NCBI RefSeq assembly: GCF_009857915.1
Contig: NZ_WWCM01000005.1
Span: 186,001 to 250,000 of the forward strand
Origin: Duganella qianjiadongensis
GTDB lineage: Bacteria; Pseudomonadota; Gammaproteobacteria; Burkholderiales; Burkholderiaceae_D
Length of the DNA: 64,000 nucleotides
Direction: 5' to 3'
Below the pieces are notes generated by a model, which saw only the letters and a list, made by a program, of their open reading frames with translations, was not told the origin of the DNA and searched no databases. Position 1 is the first letter of the stretch, and every line of letters begins with the position of its first letter. A program made the position numbers and the translations under genes. Positions 9,050 through 18,148 of the stretch are shown in pieces.

Positions 9050-10591
9050 TTAACGCCGTTCGATCTTGATCAGCACCACATCATTGCTACGCATTGCAAG
9101 CTCTAGCGTGGCGTGGCCGCTGGCCGGCACCTGCAGCAGCCGCGTGCGCGGCAGGTCGCGCGTCTGTGCGCGCAATTGCCGCAGTTGGTCGGCGCTCAGG
9201 GACTTCGGCGCGCCCATGCGCAGGTAGGCCGTATGGGCGTCGTTGGCCTGATAGCCGGTACGGTAGATGCGCACGGCATATGGGCCGGCCGGATAAGCTT
9301 TCAGCACGAGCCGCAAAGGCTGACTGACTTTGCTCGGCTGTACCCGCGTGTAGTAGCCACGATTGCTCAGCTGCTGCTGCGGGGTCTGGAAGTCCCAGGC
9401 CAGCAGCTGGGTAGCACTGCCGCTGCGGGCTGCATAGCTCTGTGCGTCGCCGGTGGCGAGTTCGGCCTCGCCTAGCTGATGCAGATATTTATAGGCAAAC
9501 CATGCAGGCTTGCGTACACCCTGGGGATTCATCAGGCCAAAGCCGCCTTCGAACGGGGCCGTGGGCGGCCCCGGCTCTTCGAACAGGTCGCTATAGGTCC
9601 AGTAGCTCATGCCCTGTACCAGACCGGCGCTCTGTTTGAGTTTCTGCAGAATGTAAGGCGCACTCAGATAGGCGTCATGTACGGGATCGCGTGGCGTATA
9701 GCTGGTGCTCCATTCGGTGAAATAGAGCGGCATCGCGGCGTGGCCCGCAGCCTGCATCTGGCTGCGCACCTTGCGTACATCGCCGACGATGGCGTCGGGC
9801 GAGCCGGATAGCTTGGTGTCTTCCTTGCCGTGTTCATCGAGGAAGCCGCCTTCCACACCATAGGTATGGGTGGTGACAAAATCCACCGGCACGCTGTTCG
9901 CGCGCGTGTAGGCGAGGAATTCCGCCACCCATGCTGCGCCGGCCGTCGATGGGCCACCCACCCGCAACGCGGGATCGATGGCCTTGATGGTGCGGGCGGT
10001 GCGGGCATACAGCTCGAAATAGGCTTGCTGGTCGGCGCGTTCCCAGAATCCATCCAGATTGGGCTCGTTCCACACCTCGAAGAACCACGATCGCACTTCG
10101 GCGGCACCATAGCGCTGCTGTACGTGCCGTACGAAAGCATCAATCAGCGCCACCCATTTGTCCGGCTGAGGGTGCGAGGTATTGCCTTTCCAGTAAAAGA
10201 TGCTGAGGTCGGAACTGCGCATGGCCAGCGGCGTGAAGCCCAGTTCCACAAAAGGCCTGATGCCTATTTTGAGCAGCTGGTCGTACAGATAATCGAGCTT
10301 GCTCCAGTCATACACAGGCTTGCCGTCTACTTCGCGGTAGGTACCCAGCACATCATGGAAGATGGCGTGGAAGCGCAGGTAGCGGAAGCCCAGTTCCTCC
10401 CGCGCAGTCTTAAGCTGGGCCAGACTGTCGTCGCGTATCAGGGTGCCCGGATAATCCGAACCTACCGCCAGGTCGGCATAGTGTGCGCGCGGTGTGGTCG
10501 GCGCCGCTGCATCGAGCACAATCTCGCGCACACCGGCGGCACTGGCGGTACCGCACAGTGCCATGCTGCACAACAGCAGCGCCGCTTTCAT
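9050..10591 (-). CDS. GH39 family glycosidase (beta-xylosidase-like)
   Basis: Secreted 513-residue GH39 enzyme, last gene of the minus-strand operon. Signal peptide 1-19 (ASA cleavage). Barrel motifs: LGFRYLRFHAIFHD (67-80), WFFEVWNEPNLDGFW with acid/base Glu176, and LYFTEWSTSY with nucleophile Glu293; a C-terminal beta-sandwich follows (about 380-513). Known GH39 members are beta-xylosidases and alpha-L-iduronidases, with some other activities. In a xyloglucan locus it could remove xylosyl or arabinosyl decorations, which is inference. Its ATG overlaps the stop of the GH31 gene by four bases (ATGA), so the two are translationally coupled and probably made in fixed ratio. Confidence 0.88.
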   Translation of the reverse strand: MKAALLLCSMALCGTASAAGVREIVLDAAAPTTPRAHYADLAVGSDYPGTLIRDDSLAQLKTAREELGFRYLRFHAIFHDVLGTYREVDGKPVYDWSKLDYLYDQLLKIGIRPFVELGFTPLAMRSSDLSIFYWKGNTSHPQPDKWVALIDAFVRHVQQRYGAAEVRSWFFEVWNEPNLDGFWERADQQAYFELYARTARTIKAIDPALRVGGPSTAGAAWVAEFLAYTRANSVPVDFVTTHTYGVEGGFLDEHGKEDTKLSGSPDAIVGDVRKVRSQMQAAGHAAMPLYFTEWSTSYTPRDPVHDAYLSAPYILQKLKQSAGLVQGMSYWTYSDLFEEPGPPTAPFEGGFGLMNPQGVRKPAWFAYKYLHQLGEAELATGDAQSYAARSGSATQLLAWDFQTPQQQLSNRGYYTRVQPSKVSQPLRLVLKAYPAGPYAVRIYRTGYQANDAHTAYLRMGAPKSLSADQLRQLRAQTRDLPRTRLLQVPASGHATLELAMRSNDVVLIKIERR

Positions 10592-13458
10592 CGCTGCACC
10601 TTGATGGCGTGGCCATCGTAGTCCACCGTGCGGTCGGCCAGCGCGAAGTTCTCGCTGCTGGAATCACCCGGCTTGATGAAGCGCACCCTGAACTGACGTT
10701 GGGCGATCATGCCCTGGTAGCTGCCGCTGCGGGCGCCAATCGTGAATACCCCGGTCTTGTTGTTGTAGCTGAACGGAATCCGGCTGGCTTCGCCACGCAG
10801 ATAGGCATTGCTGACGCCATCGTCCTCATACAGCGTGTACTGGCCATCGGCGCCGGTGTACACGTTGAGGGTAAGCGCTGCGTCGGGCTTTTCATCGACA
10901 TACTGGGTAACCGGACCAAAAGGCACAATCGCGCCAGCTTTCACCAGCAGCGGGATACGGGTTTCCGGCGCCTCGACTCTGATGCTCTGGCCGCCATGGT
11001 GCAGCTGGCCCGTGTAGAAGTCGTACCAGTTGCTGCCTTTGGGCAGTACCACCTCGCGCGAGCGGCCGCCATAGGTGTACACGGGCGCAACCAGCAGGCT
11101 GTGGCCGAACAGGTACTGGTCTTTCAGGTCGCGCACTGCAGGATCGTGGGGGAAATCCATCACCAGAGCGCGCATGATGACACCCGATTGGTAGTGGATA
11201 TCGGCAGCGGCCGAGTAAATATACGGCATCAAACGATAGCGCAACTGGTCGTACCACACCATAGAGTCGCGCATAGGCGAGCCTTGCGGCGAGATTTCAT
11301 GGATTTCACGCTTGACCACCTCGCCGTGCGAGCGGAACAGCGGCGAGAAGGCGCCGAACTGGAACCAGCGCAGATTCAGTTCGCGCCATTCCTTCAGATC
11401 TTCCGGATTGCCAGCTTGGCTGCCGGTGCTGCGGTTTTCCTGTGCCGAACCCACGTCGCCGATCTGGAAGCGGGTTTCCTGGGCATAGCCGCCGATATCG
11501 TGGGTCCAGTTGGCGATGCCGGACATGGAGATGCCGACGCCGGCTGAAATCTGGTCGTACAGATTATTCCAGCGGCTCACCGTATCACCGCTCCAGACGG
11601 CACTGGCATTACGCTGGATGCCGGCAAAGCCGGAACGGGAAAGGATGAACTGGCGCTTGTCTGGCTGGTCCTGTTTCAGGTGCTGGTAGAAGCCGCCCGT
11701 ATGCACCAGGCTATACGGATTGAAGGTGATTTCGCCGGCGCCATAAATGGTAGGGCCGATCAGCTGTTTGAAATCGGCCGGGCGGGCATTCGACAGCACA
11801 TCGGGTTCGGTATTATCCATCCACCAGGCGTCAAAGCCCAGATCCACCAGCTTGGGCTTCATCTGGCGGTAGTAGATGTCGCGCGCTTCCGGTGCATACG
11901 GCGAGTAGTGGCTGTTCTTGTAGCCGGGGCCGACCCAGTCCAGGTCGCCGTTCTCGACGTTCCTGGTCCACATATGGCCTTTGGCTGCCAGTTCCTTGTA
12001 GTTGGCGGTATTGGCGTAGAACTTGCCCCAGATGGAAATCATGATGCGTGCGTGGGAGCGATGGACTTCATCCACCATGGCCTTGGCATCCGGGAAGCGG
12101 GCCTGGTCGAAATCATGGCTGCCCCAGCCATCTTCCGGCCAGTAAAACCAGTCCTGCACCATATTGTCGATAGGCCAGCCGCGCTTGCGGTATTCGCGCA
12201 ATACGCCCAGCAACTGCTCCTGCGTTTCATAGCGCTGGCGCGACTGCCAGTAGCCATAAGCCCACTTCGGCATCATGGGGGCGCGGCCGGTCAGATGGTG
12301 ATAGCCGGCGATGACCTTGTCCATGTTCTCGCCGTTGATGACGTAGTAGTCGATGGCCTGGGCCAGTTCGGACGAGAAGGTCAGCGAATGGCGTTCGGGC
12401 GCGGGCAGGGGATCATTGTGGGTCATGGCAATCATGCCGCCGGCTGGTTGCCATTCGAGCCGCAGCGGCACCGGCTGGCCGGCCTTGAAGCTGACCTCGA
12501 AATTGTGATACCACGGGTTCCAGCCCTGACGCCAGATGTCCATCACTTCTTTGCCATCGACCAGCAGGCGGGCGTAGTCGGACGCGTACAGCTGCATCTT
12601 GTGTACGCCAGCCTTGGGCGAACGCATGCTGCCTTCCCACACCACTTTCAGATTGGGCGCTTTCGGATCGACTGCATCCTTGGGCCAGTTCTCGGCCACG
12701 TCCTTCAGATACTGGTAGGCGATATCCTTTTCGCGCCGGCTGTACACCAGTTTGCCGTCCACATAGTATTTTGCCGTCAGTGCGCCGGGCAGGCCATCGG
12801 CATCGGCCAGTTGCAGGTCGCGGCTCAGCCATGCATACGGCTTGCTGTCGCCGAAGCGCGAAATGGCATTGTTATCCCACAATACGCCGTAGTTGCGGCT
12901 GGAGATCACAAACGGCACGGCGATGGCCATATTGTGCTGCATCAGCAGCACATCTTCGCCATTCATATTCATCTGATGGTTCTGGTGCTGGCCCAGACCG
13001 TACAGCGCATCGGTGCTGCCATGGTTGAAGCCCTGCTTGATGGCGAGCATGCGCTGGCCTTCCACTTGTACCGGCGTCATGCTTTCCGCGTGCTGGGTCA
13101 GGAAGGCTTTGCCGGCGGCGTTAAAGAACTGCAGCGCGCCCGTCGCAAGGCTTACTTCGACGGCCATGCGCCTGGCTTTGAGCCGGACTTTGTCCTTGCT
13201 GGCGGACAGGCTGTAGCTGTCCTGCACCGGCTGCGCCACCGCCATCAGCGAAGGCGTCAGGGCCTTGCCCGGCTGGTCCAGCTTGACCACGTGGATGATG
13301 TTGTCGGCCATGACTTCCAGCCTGATTTCTCTGGCGGCGCCGTTATCGGGCCGCACGATCAGACCTGTGGCGGTTTTTTCGTAGCTGCCAGCCAGGGCCG
13401 GAATGCTGGCCAACACGGCCAGACTGGCCACCGCAGGGGCCATGATCTTTATACGCAT
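10588..13458 (-). CDS. GH31 alpha-xylosidase with PA14 insert
   Basis: Predicted exo-alpha-xylosidase that removes the non-reducing-end xylose of xyloglucan oligosaccharides. The 956-residue protein has a Sec signal (1-23). A GH31 N-terminal beta-sandwich (about 25-225) is interrupted by a PA14-like domain (about 226-350: LTAKYYVDGKL, then LYASDYARLLVDGKEV). The barrel (about 385-740) holds nucleophile Asp548 in WWMDNTEPD, with GVWLWDNN-like and RSGFAGIQRN binding segments; DUF5110-type C-terminal sandwiches follow. A PA14 insert is the hallmark of Cellvibrio japonicus Xyl31A, the reference xyloglucan alpha-xylosidase. The start at 13458 is chosen because GGAG lies just upstream and the signal peptide begins there; the frame stays open further upstream into GH35. 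Gap to GH35 is 14 bases. Confidence 0.92.
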   Translation of the reverse strand: MRIKIMAPAVASLAVLASIPALAGSYEKTATGLIVRPDNGAAREIRLEVMADNIIHVVKLDQPGKALTPSLMAVAQPVQDSYSLSASKDKVRLKARRMAVEVSLATGALQFFNAAGKAFLTQHAESMTPVQVEGQRMLAIKQGFNHGSTDALYGLGQHQNHQMNMNGEDVLLMQHNMAIAVPFVISSRNYGVLWDNNAISRFGDSKPYAWLSRDLQLADADGLPGALTAKYYVDGKLVYSRREKDIAYQYLKDVAENWPKDAVDPKAPNLKVVWEGSMRSPKAGVHKMQLYASDYARLLVDGKEVMDIWRQGWNPWYHNFEVSFKAGQPVPLRLEWQPAGGMIAMTHNDPLPAPERHSLTFSSELAQAIDYYVINGENMDKVIAGYHHLTGRAPMMPKWAYGYWQSRQRYETQEQLLGVLREYRKRGWPIDNMVQDWFYWPEDGWGSHDFDQARFPDAKAMVDEVHRSHARIMISIWGKFYANTANYKELAAKGHMWTRNVENGDLDWVGPGYKNSHYSPYAPEARDIYYRQMKPKLVDLGFDAWWMDNTEPDVLSNARPADFKQLIGPTIYGAGEITFNPYSLVHTGGFYQHLKQDQPDKRQFILSRSGFAGIQRNASAVWSGDTVSRWNNLYDQISAGVGISMSGIANWTHDIGGYAQETRFQIGDVGSAQENRSTGSQAGNPEDLKEWRELNLRWFQFGAFSPLFRSHGEVVKREIHEISPQGSPMRDSMVWYDQLRYRLMPYIYSAAADIHYQSGVIMRALVMDFPHDPAVRDLKDQYLFGHSLLVAPVYTYGGRSREVVLPKGSNWYDFYTGQLHHGGQSIRVEAPETRIPLLVKAGAIVPFGPVTQYVDEKPDAALTLNVYTGADGQYTLYEDDGVSNAYLRGEASRIPFSYNNKTGVFTIGARSGSYQGMIAQRQFRVRFIKPGDSSSENFALADRTVDYDGHAIKVQR

Positions 13459-13472
13459 ACAGTCTCCGCTAT

Positions 13473-15119
13473 TTAGTAGGTATCGAGTTTTACTTTTAGC
13501 ACCACCGGAGTGGCGCCCAGATTCAGGCCGTAGTCGGTCTGGTCGCCATTCCAGTTGCGCTCCATGATCCAGTTGCCACGGGCGTCGAAATGTCCCTGTT
13601 CCACCCGCGCCCACATCGAGGGCTGGCCTTGCGCATGGCTGATCTTGATGCGCGCATGCTGGCCGATGATGATGAATTCCTTGTCGCCGGTCTGGGCGAT
13701 GGCCACCCCGCCATTGGGTATCTCTGTCCCGGCCGGATGGTCCTTCAGTTCCTTGAAATATTCGCGTTCGCCGAACTGCCATTCGCGGAACGAAATGCTG
13801 GCATTCCATCCCTGCATGGCAATGTTCTGCGGCTGGCGGTCGTCGCCTTCGGCCACGCCATAAGTGCGGCCTTCGTAGGCCCAGCGTGCCCACTGCCGCT
13901 GCATGGGGCGGAACGCGGCATAGATGGCGCCGAACGGCGCCACCATGCTGCGGTCGCTGGCCTTGTGACCGAGCGGGTAGTTGCTGTATGCGGCGTAGTC
14001 GATGCCGAACGGCGCCACGCCGATCGCGCCACGGCCCAGCACCAGCCAGAGGTAGCGCACGTAGTTGGCGCCGTTGCTCATCTCCGGCACCATGAGCGGC
14101 TGGTCGGTGCGCTGGAAGTGCTGCAGGCTGGCGTTGAATTTGTTCCAGTCCGGGTCGTAGATGTCGGGACCGGCGAAAGCGATGTGCGGCGCAGCGGCGC
14201 GGTAGATATCGATCACGTCATAAGTGGGGCCGCCGCTGGCGAAGTTTTCATGCCATGGCAGCAGCGGGCTTTCGGTCGAGTCGCGCTGGGCATTGTTGAC
14301 GTACATGGGCAGGTCATATACGGCGCGGCCGGCTTTGGCGATCTCCTCGATATAGCTGGCAATGGCGTAGGCATGGAAATACTCGTCGGCGTAAGCGCCA
14401 TAGGCCTGACGCCATGTGGCGCCAGGAGCCTGCGGCTGTTGCGGTTTCTTGTACGCGAGCACGGCGGCCGGCACGGGCCCGCTGAATAGCTGTTCGGCCG
14501 CCGGGGCGTAATCCCGCGCGTAACCATAGGTGCCGACTTCGTTCTCGACCTGCATCATGATGACGGTGCGCTCTGCGCTGTCCACCTGTTTGAGGTGCTG
14601 CATCAAGCGCACAAAGGCTTTGCGGTCCGCCTGCAAGGTGCTGCTGGCATGGGGCGACAGACAGTAATTGGGCTTGCCTTGCCGGTCCAGCATGCGGGGG
14701 AAGCGGGCATTATCGAACTTGACCCATGCGGGCGCATAGCTGGGGCTAGTATTCTTCCATGTGCCGAACCATAGCAGCACCAGACGCACCTGATGCTGGC
14801 GCGCCTGTTTCAGCAGCGCGTCCACGTAGCTGAAATCGAACTGTCCTTCGACCGGCTCGATCTGTTCCCATGCGACGGGAATTTCCAGCGTGTTGGCATG
14901 CATATCGCCGATGGCAGCGAAAACCTTATCCAGCGCCAGCGGATAATTGCTGGAATTGTGCGCCTGCCCGCCCAGTATCAGGTAGGGGGCGCCGTCCACC
15001 AGCAGGGCATGGCGGCCCTGCTGGTGGACGATACGGGGCATTTCCGAAGCCGGCGCCGCGCTGCTTGCTGCCATCAAAAACAGGAGACTGGTAACCAGCC
15101 GGCGGGCGCTTGGCATCAT
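13473..15119 (-). CDS. GH35 beta-galactosidase
   Basis: Exo-beta-galactosidase of 548 residues expected to remove galactose from xyloglucan side chains so that the alpha-xylosidase can act. Signal peptide 1-25 (APA-S). The barrel contains LILGGQAHNSSNYP (47-60), ANTLEIPVAWEQIEP (75-89), acid/base Glu194 in QVENEVG and probable nucleophile Glu346 in VPEMSN. It resembles Cellvibrio japonicus Bgl35A, which is encoded beside Xyl31A and a TonB receptor, an arrangement reproduced here. Start at 15119 or the adjacent ATG at 15116 (AAAGG upstream). It lies 17 bases after the receptor gene and 14 before GH31. Confidence 0.92.
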   Translation of the reverse strand: MMPSARRLVTSLLFLMAASSAAPASEMPRIVHQQGRHALLVDGAPYLILGGQAHNSSNYPLALDKVFAAIGDMHANTLEIPVAWEQIEPVEGQFDFSYVDALLKQARQHQVRLVLLWFGTWKNTSPSYAPAWVKFDNARFPRMLDRQGKPNYCLSPHASSTLQADRKAFVRLMQHLKQVDSAERTVIMMQVENEVGTYGYARDYAPAAEQLFSGPVPAAVLAYKKPQQPQAPGATWRQAYGAYADEYFHAYAIASYIEEIAKAGRAVYDLPMYVNNAQRDSTESPLLPWHENFASGGPTYDVIDIYRAAAPHIAFAGPDIYDPDWNKFNASLQHFQRTDQPLMVPEMSNGANYVRYLWLVLGRGAIGVAPFGIDYAAYSNYPLGHKASDRSMVAPFGAIYAAFRPMQRQWARWAYEGRTYGVAEGDDRQPQNIAMQGWNASISFREWQFGEREYFKELKDHPAGTEIPNGGVAIAQTGDKEFIIIGQHARIKISHAQGQPSMWARVEQGHFDARGNWIMERNWNGDQTDYGLNLGATPVVLKVKLDTY

Positions 15120-15136
15120 CTATTTCTACCTTTCGA

Positions 15137-18100
15137 TCAGAAGTCGTAGCTCAGTTTTGCTACCACGCGGCGGCCGGTTTTGAACCAGGCGCGCCCCATC
15201 ATGCCGATATTCTGCTGCATCAGCTGCTTGTAGGTGGCATCGGTCAGATTCTGTGCTTCCAGACCCAGTTGCAGTTTGTCGGTGAACTTGTAGAACATCG
15301 ATGCGTCCAGCTGACCATAAGCATCTGACCAGGTAGGCAGTGCCCAGGCGACTATAGTTTTGCCGTAGTCTGCGCTGGCCGGATTGGTATCGGTGGCATC
15401 CGAACCCTTGGTGCCGTTGACGTTCACGCCCTGCAGTGCTTTGGAGCGCCAGTTGTAGGCCAGGCGGGCCGAAATCGGACCTTTGTCGTACAGCAGGGCC
15501 AGATTGTAGGTCTGGCGCGACAGGTTTTCCAGCGGCAGATTGCCGAAGGTGGTGCCGTTGGTGTCGCAGCCGTTCATGTTCAGATTCAGGTTGGCTGCCG
15601 TATCGCCGCCCGTGCAGTACTTCGAATAGATCGGCGTGTACAGTTCGCGCTTGCTGTCTACAAAGGTGAAGTTGGCCTGCACGCCGAGGCCGGAGAAAGC
15701 ACCGGGCAGTTTGTCGAAGTACTGCTGGAAGGCCAGTTCGAAGCCACGGGCATGGCCTTTGGCGCCGTTGATCGGCCCTGTCACGGTAAAGTCATACAGC
15801 TTGCCGTTCACGTCTGCCAGCTGTTTTACATACATCTGCTTGACGATGATGTCCTTGAGCTGTTTGTTGAACAGGGCCACCGTGAAGGAGCCGGTCGGTG
15901 CGAAATACCACTCGCCCGTCAGATCGAGCTGGGTCGCCGTGGTCGGACGCAGCATCGGGTTGCCGTCGCTCTCGCCGGTCAGACTGACGCTGTTGACGCG
16001 AGTGACGCCGGTAACCGTATTGGTGGCCGAATCGGCGCTTTCGCCCAGCTTGGTATAGCCCTGCAACTGCGAGAAGTCAGGACGCGACAGCGCTTTGGCC
16101 AGCGCCAGGCGGAACTGCAGGCTGTCGCTGGCTTTCAGGCGCAGGTTCAGGCTAGGCAGGAAGTTGTGATAGTTATTCTGGTAGTCTTTCACTTCGGCGA
16201 ACGGTTTGATATTCGGTACAGGCGTACCGACCATCACGCCGCCATTCGGCGCGGTCGAGGTGAACACGGTATAGCCATGGGCACGCGAGTCGGTCTTCAC
16301 GTAGCGCAGGCCGATATTGCCGTCGACCGGGTATTTCAGGTTATCCAGACCGAAGCGCAACTGGCTATACAGGGCCTGGGTCTTTTCCGACTGGTCGTTG
16401 GTGCCGGCATAGTTGCTGGCGCCGTAGCTGGCCGGTGTCCATGGATCGCAGCTGCCCCAGCCCTGTTTGGCAACCTGCTCTTTGCACAGGATGTCGTGGT
16501 AGGCATGCAGCTTGGCATACGAATCGGGGAAGCCCTGGGCCAGCGAAACATCGGGGAAGACCACCGATGGCACGCTCATGCCGCCATTGAAGAAGTTGTT
16601 GAAGCTATGCAGATTGGTGTTGCCGCTGAAGCGGGGATCGCCCAGCGAGGCCAGACCGCTGATGTTCCAGCCCAGCTGCCATGGCTGGCTGATAGGCGAC
16701 CAGTTATAGCTAGGATTCGAATTCTGCGTTACGGCATCGCGGTCCGTCAGGCGCACACCGAAGCGCAAGTCGCGCAGCACGGGATGGTCGAAGTCGTATT
16801 TGAGGTCGGTTTTCCAGGCAGTTTCGTTGGCGCGGCTCTGGTCCAGGTGTTCCATGGTGAAGGCCCAGTAGTAGTTCTTCGGATCGGCCAGATAGGCGCG
16901 ATCGGCATCGGTGAACAGCAGCTTGGGCACATTGCCGCTCAGATCGACCTTCTCCTGTGGCATGGTCACCCCGGTGGCCACGGTGGAATCGACGCTGTTG
17001 GTGCTGGCGCGGATACGCTGCAGATCCGTGCTGACGGTCCAGTTGTCACGGCGCCAGCGCAGGTTCCACGACAGATCGGTGGTGTCGGATTTGCGGTTGG
17101 AAGTGCGGGTGTCGTCGCCGAAGTTGATGCCGCCATCGGACGGATCGGTCAGAGTGCCGGTCAGCAGCGCGCCGCGCGAATTGAAGGTGGCATCGGACGA
17201 AACCTTGATGTTGTAAGGGCTGGATTGGGCAAAGATGGCCTGCTCGTCCCACTGCATTTCGTATTTGGATTTGAAGTAGGTCAGATTGCTGGACCACTCG
17301 TCTTTTTTCCACTGCAGGGCGCCGTAAGCACCTTCGCGCTTGCGGTTGAATTCCAGCGTACGCCATTGCGCGCCTTTGGGCACGAATACGGTATTGCCCT
17401 TGGCATCTTTGAGCGGATAGTAAGGCTCGACCTGGAAAGCATCGGTGCGGGTGCCGCTTTCCGAATAGGCCAGATCGAGCAGTGCGCCTACTTCGCCCAG
17501 CGGGGTTTTCCAGCGGTTCGATACCAGACCGGAGGCAGATGGCGAGGTTTTACCTTTTTTCAGTTCCGACCAGGTGCGGTCAGCCGAAATGGCGGCTTTG
17601 TAGCCTTTGAAGTCGAACGGCAGTGCGGTGCGCAGATTGATCAGCCCGCCGACTGCGCCTTCCACCTGTTCGGCCGAAGGATTTTTGTAGATATCCACGC
17701 CGGCCACCAGTTCCGGCGGCACGTCTTCGAAGTTGAGCGAACGGCCACCATTGGCGGAGAACGAGTCGCGGCCATTGAGCTCGGAGCGCACATAGCTGAG
17801 ACCACGAATGGACACGCCGGAGCCTTCTACCGAGAAGTGTTCGGGATCGCTCTTGCTCATGGTGCGGTCGATGGTGACGCCGACCACGCGCTGCAGCACC
17901 TCCGTCACCGAGCGGTCAGGCAGCTTGCCCATGTCCTCTGCCACGATGGAGTCGACGATTTCGTCCGAATTCTGTTTGATCTTCTGGGCCGATTGCAGCG
18001 CGGCGCGCTGCCCCGTGACCATCACGGTTTCGACGCCGCCGCCAGCCTGCTGGTCTGCATCGGCAGGGCGCGCCATGGCGTTATTGGCCAGCATCATGGT

Positions 18101-18148
18101 CATCTGGGCGAGGCCCATGGCGATTGCTGTCTTCTTGAATTGTTTCAT
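15137..18148 (-). CDS. TonB-dependent receptor, putative xyloglucan-oligosaccharide importer
   Basis: Outer-membrane TonB-dependent transporter of 1003 residues and first gene of the minus-strand operon. Signal peptide 1-26, TonB box VETVMVTGQ (39-47), plug domain from about 60 to 180 (DMGKLPDRSVTEVLQRVVGV, SIRGLSYVRSELNGR, GGRSLNFEDVPPE), then a long barrel ending in the aromatic terminus KLSYDF. It fits the Caulobacter-type TonB receptor group (TIGR01782-like) common in carbohydrate loci of Proteobacteria. No partner SusD-like lipoprotein exists, as expected outside Bacteroidota. GGAG precedes the start. Substrate is inferred from GH35-GH31-GH39 encoded immediately downstream with gaps of 17, 14 and -4 bases. 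Confidence 0.92.
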   Translation of the reverse strand: MKQFKKTAIAMGLAQMTMMLANNAMARPADADQQAGGGVETVMVTGQRAALQSAQKIKQNSDEIVDSIVAEDMGKLPDRSVTEVLQRVVGVTIDRTMSKSDPEHFSVEGSGVSIRGLSYVRSELNGRDSFSANGGRSLNFEDVPPELVAGVDIYKNPSAEQVEGAVGGLINLRTALPFDFKGYKAAISADRTWSELKKGKTSPSASGLVSNRWKTPLGEVGALLDLAYSESGTRTDAFQVEPYYPLKDAKGNTVFVPKGAQWRTLEFNRKREGAYGALQWKKDEWSSNLTYFKSKYEMQWDEQAIFAQSSPYNIKVSSDATFNSRGALLTGTLTDPSDGGINFGDDTRTSNRKSDTTDLSWNLRWRRDNWTVSTDLQRIRASTNSVDSTVATGVTMPQEKVDLSGNVPKLLFTDADRAYLADPKNYYWAFTMEHLDQSRANETAWKTDLKYDFDHPVLRDLRFGVRLTDRDAVTQNSNPSYNWSPISQPWQLGWNISGLASLGDPRFSGNTNLHSFNNFFNGGMSVPSVVFPDVSLAQGFPDSYAKLHAYHDILCKEQVAKQGWGSCDPWTPASYGASNYAGTNDQSEKTQALYSQLRFGLDNLKYPVDGNIGLRYVKTDSRAHGYTVFTSTAPNGGVMVGTPVPNIKPFAEVKDYQNNYHNFLPSLNLRLKASDSLQFRLALAKALSRPDFSQLQGYTKLGESADSATNTVTGVTRVNSVSLTGESDGNPMLRPTTATQLDLTGEWYFAPTGSFTVALFNKQLKDIIVKQMYVKQLADVNGKLYDFTVTGPINGAKGHARGFELAFQQYFDKLPGAFSGLGVQANFTFVDSKRELYTPIYSKYCTGGDTAANLNLNMNGCDTNGTTFGNLPLENLSRQTYNLALLYDKGPISARLAYNWRSKALQGVNVNGTKGSDATDTNPASADYGKTIVAWALPTWSDAYGQLDASMFYKFTDKLQLGLEAQNLTDATYKQLMQQNIGMMGRAWFKTGRRVVAKLSYDF

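Noticed and set aside
11680-13476. A long plus-strand open frame opposite the GH31 gene
   Set aside because: Shadow of the reverse strand; no ribosome site and no family resemblance.
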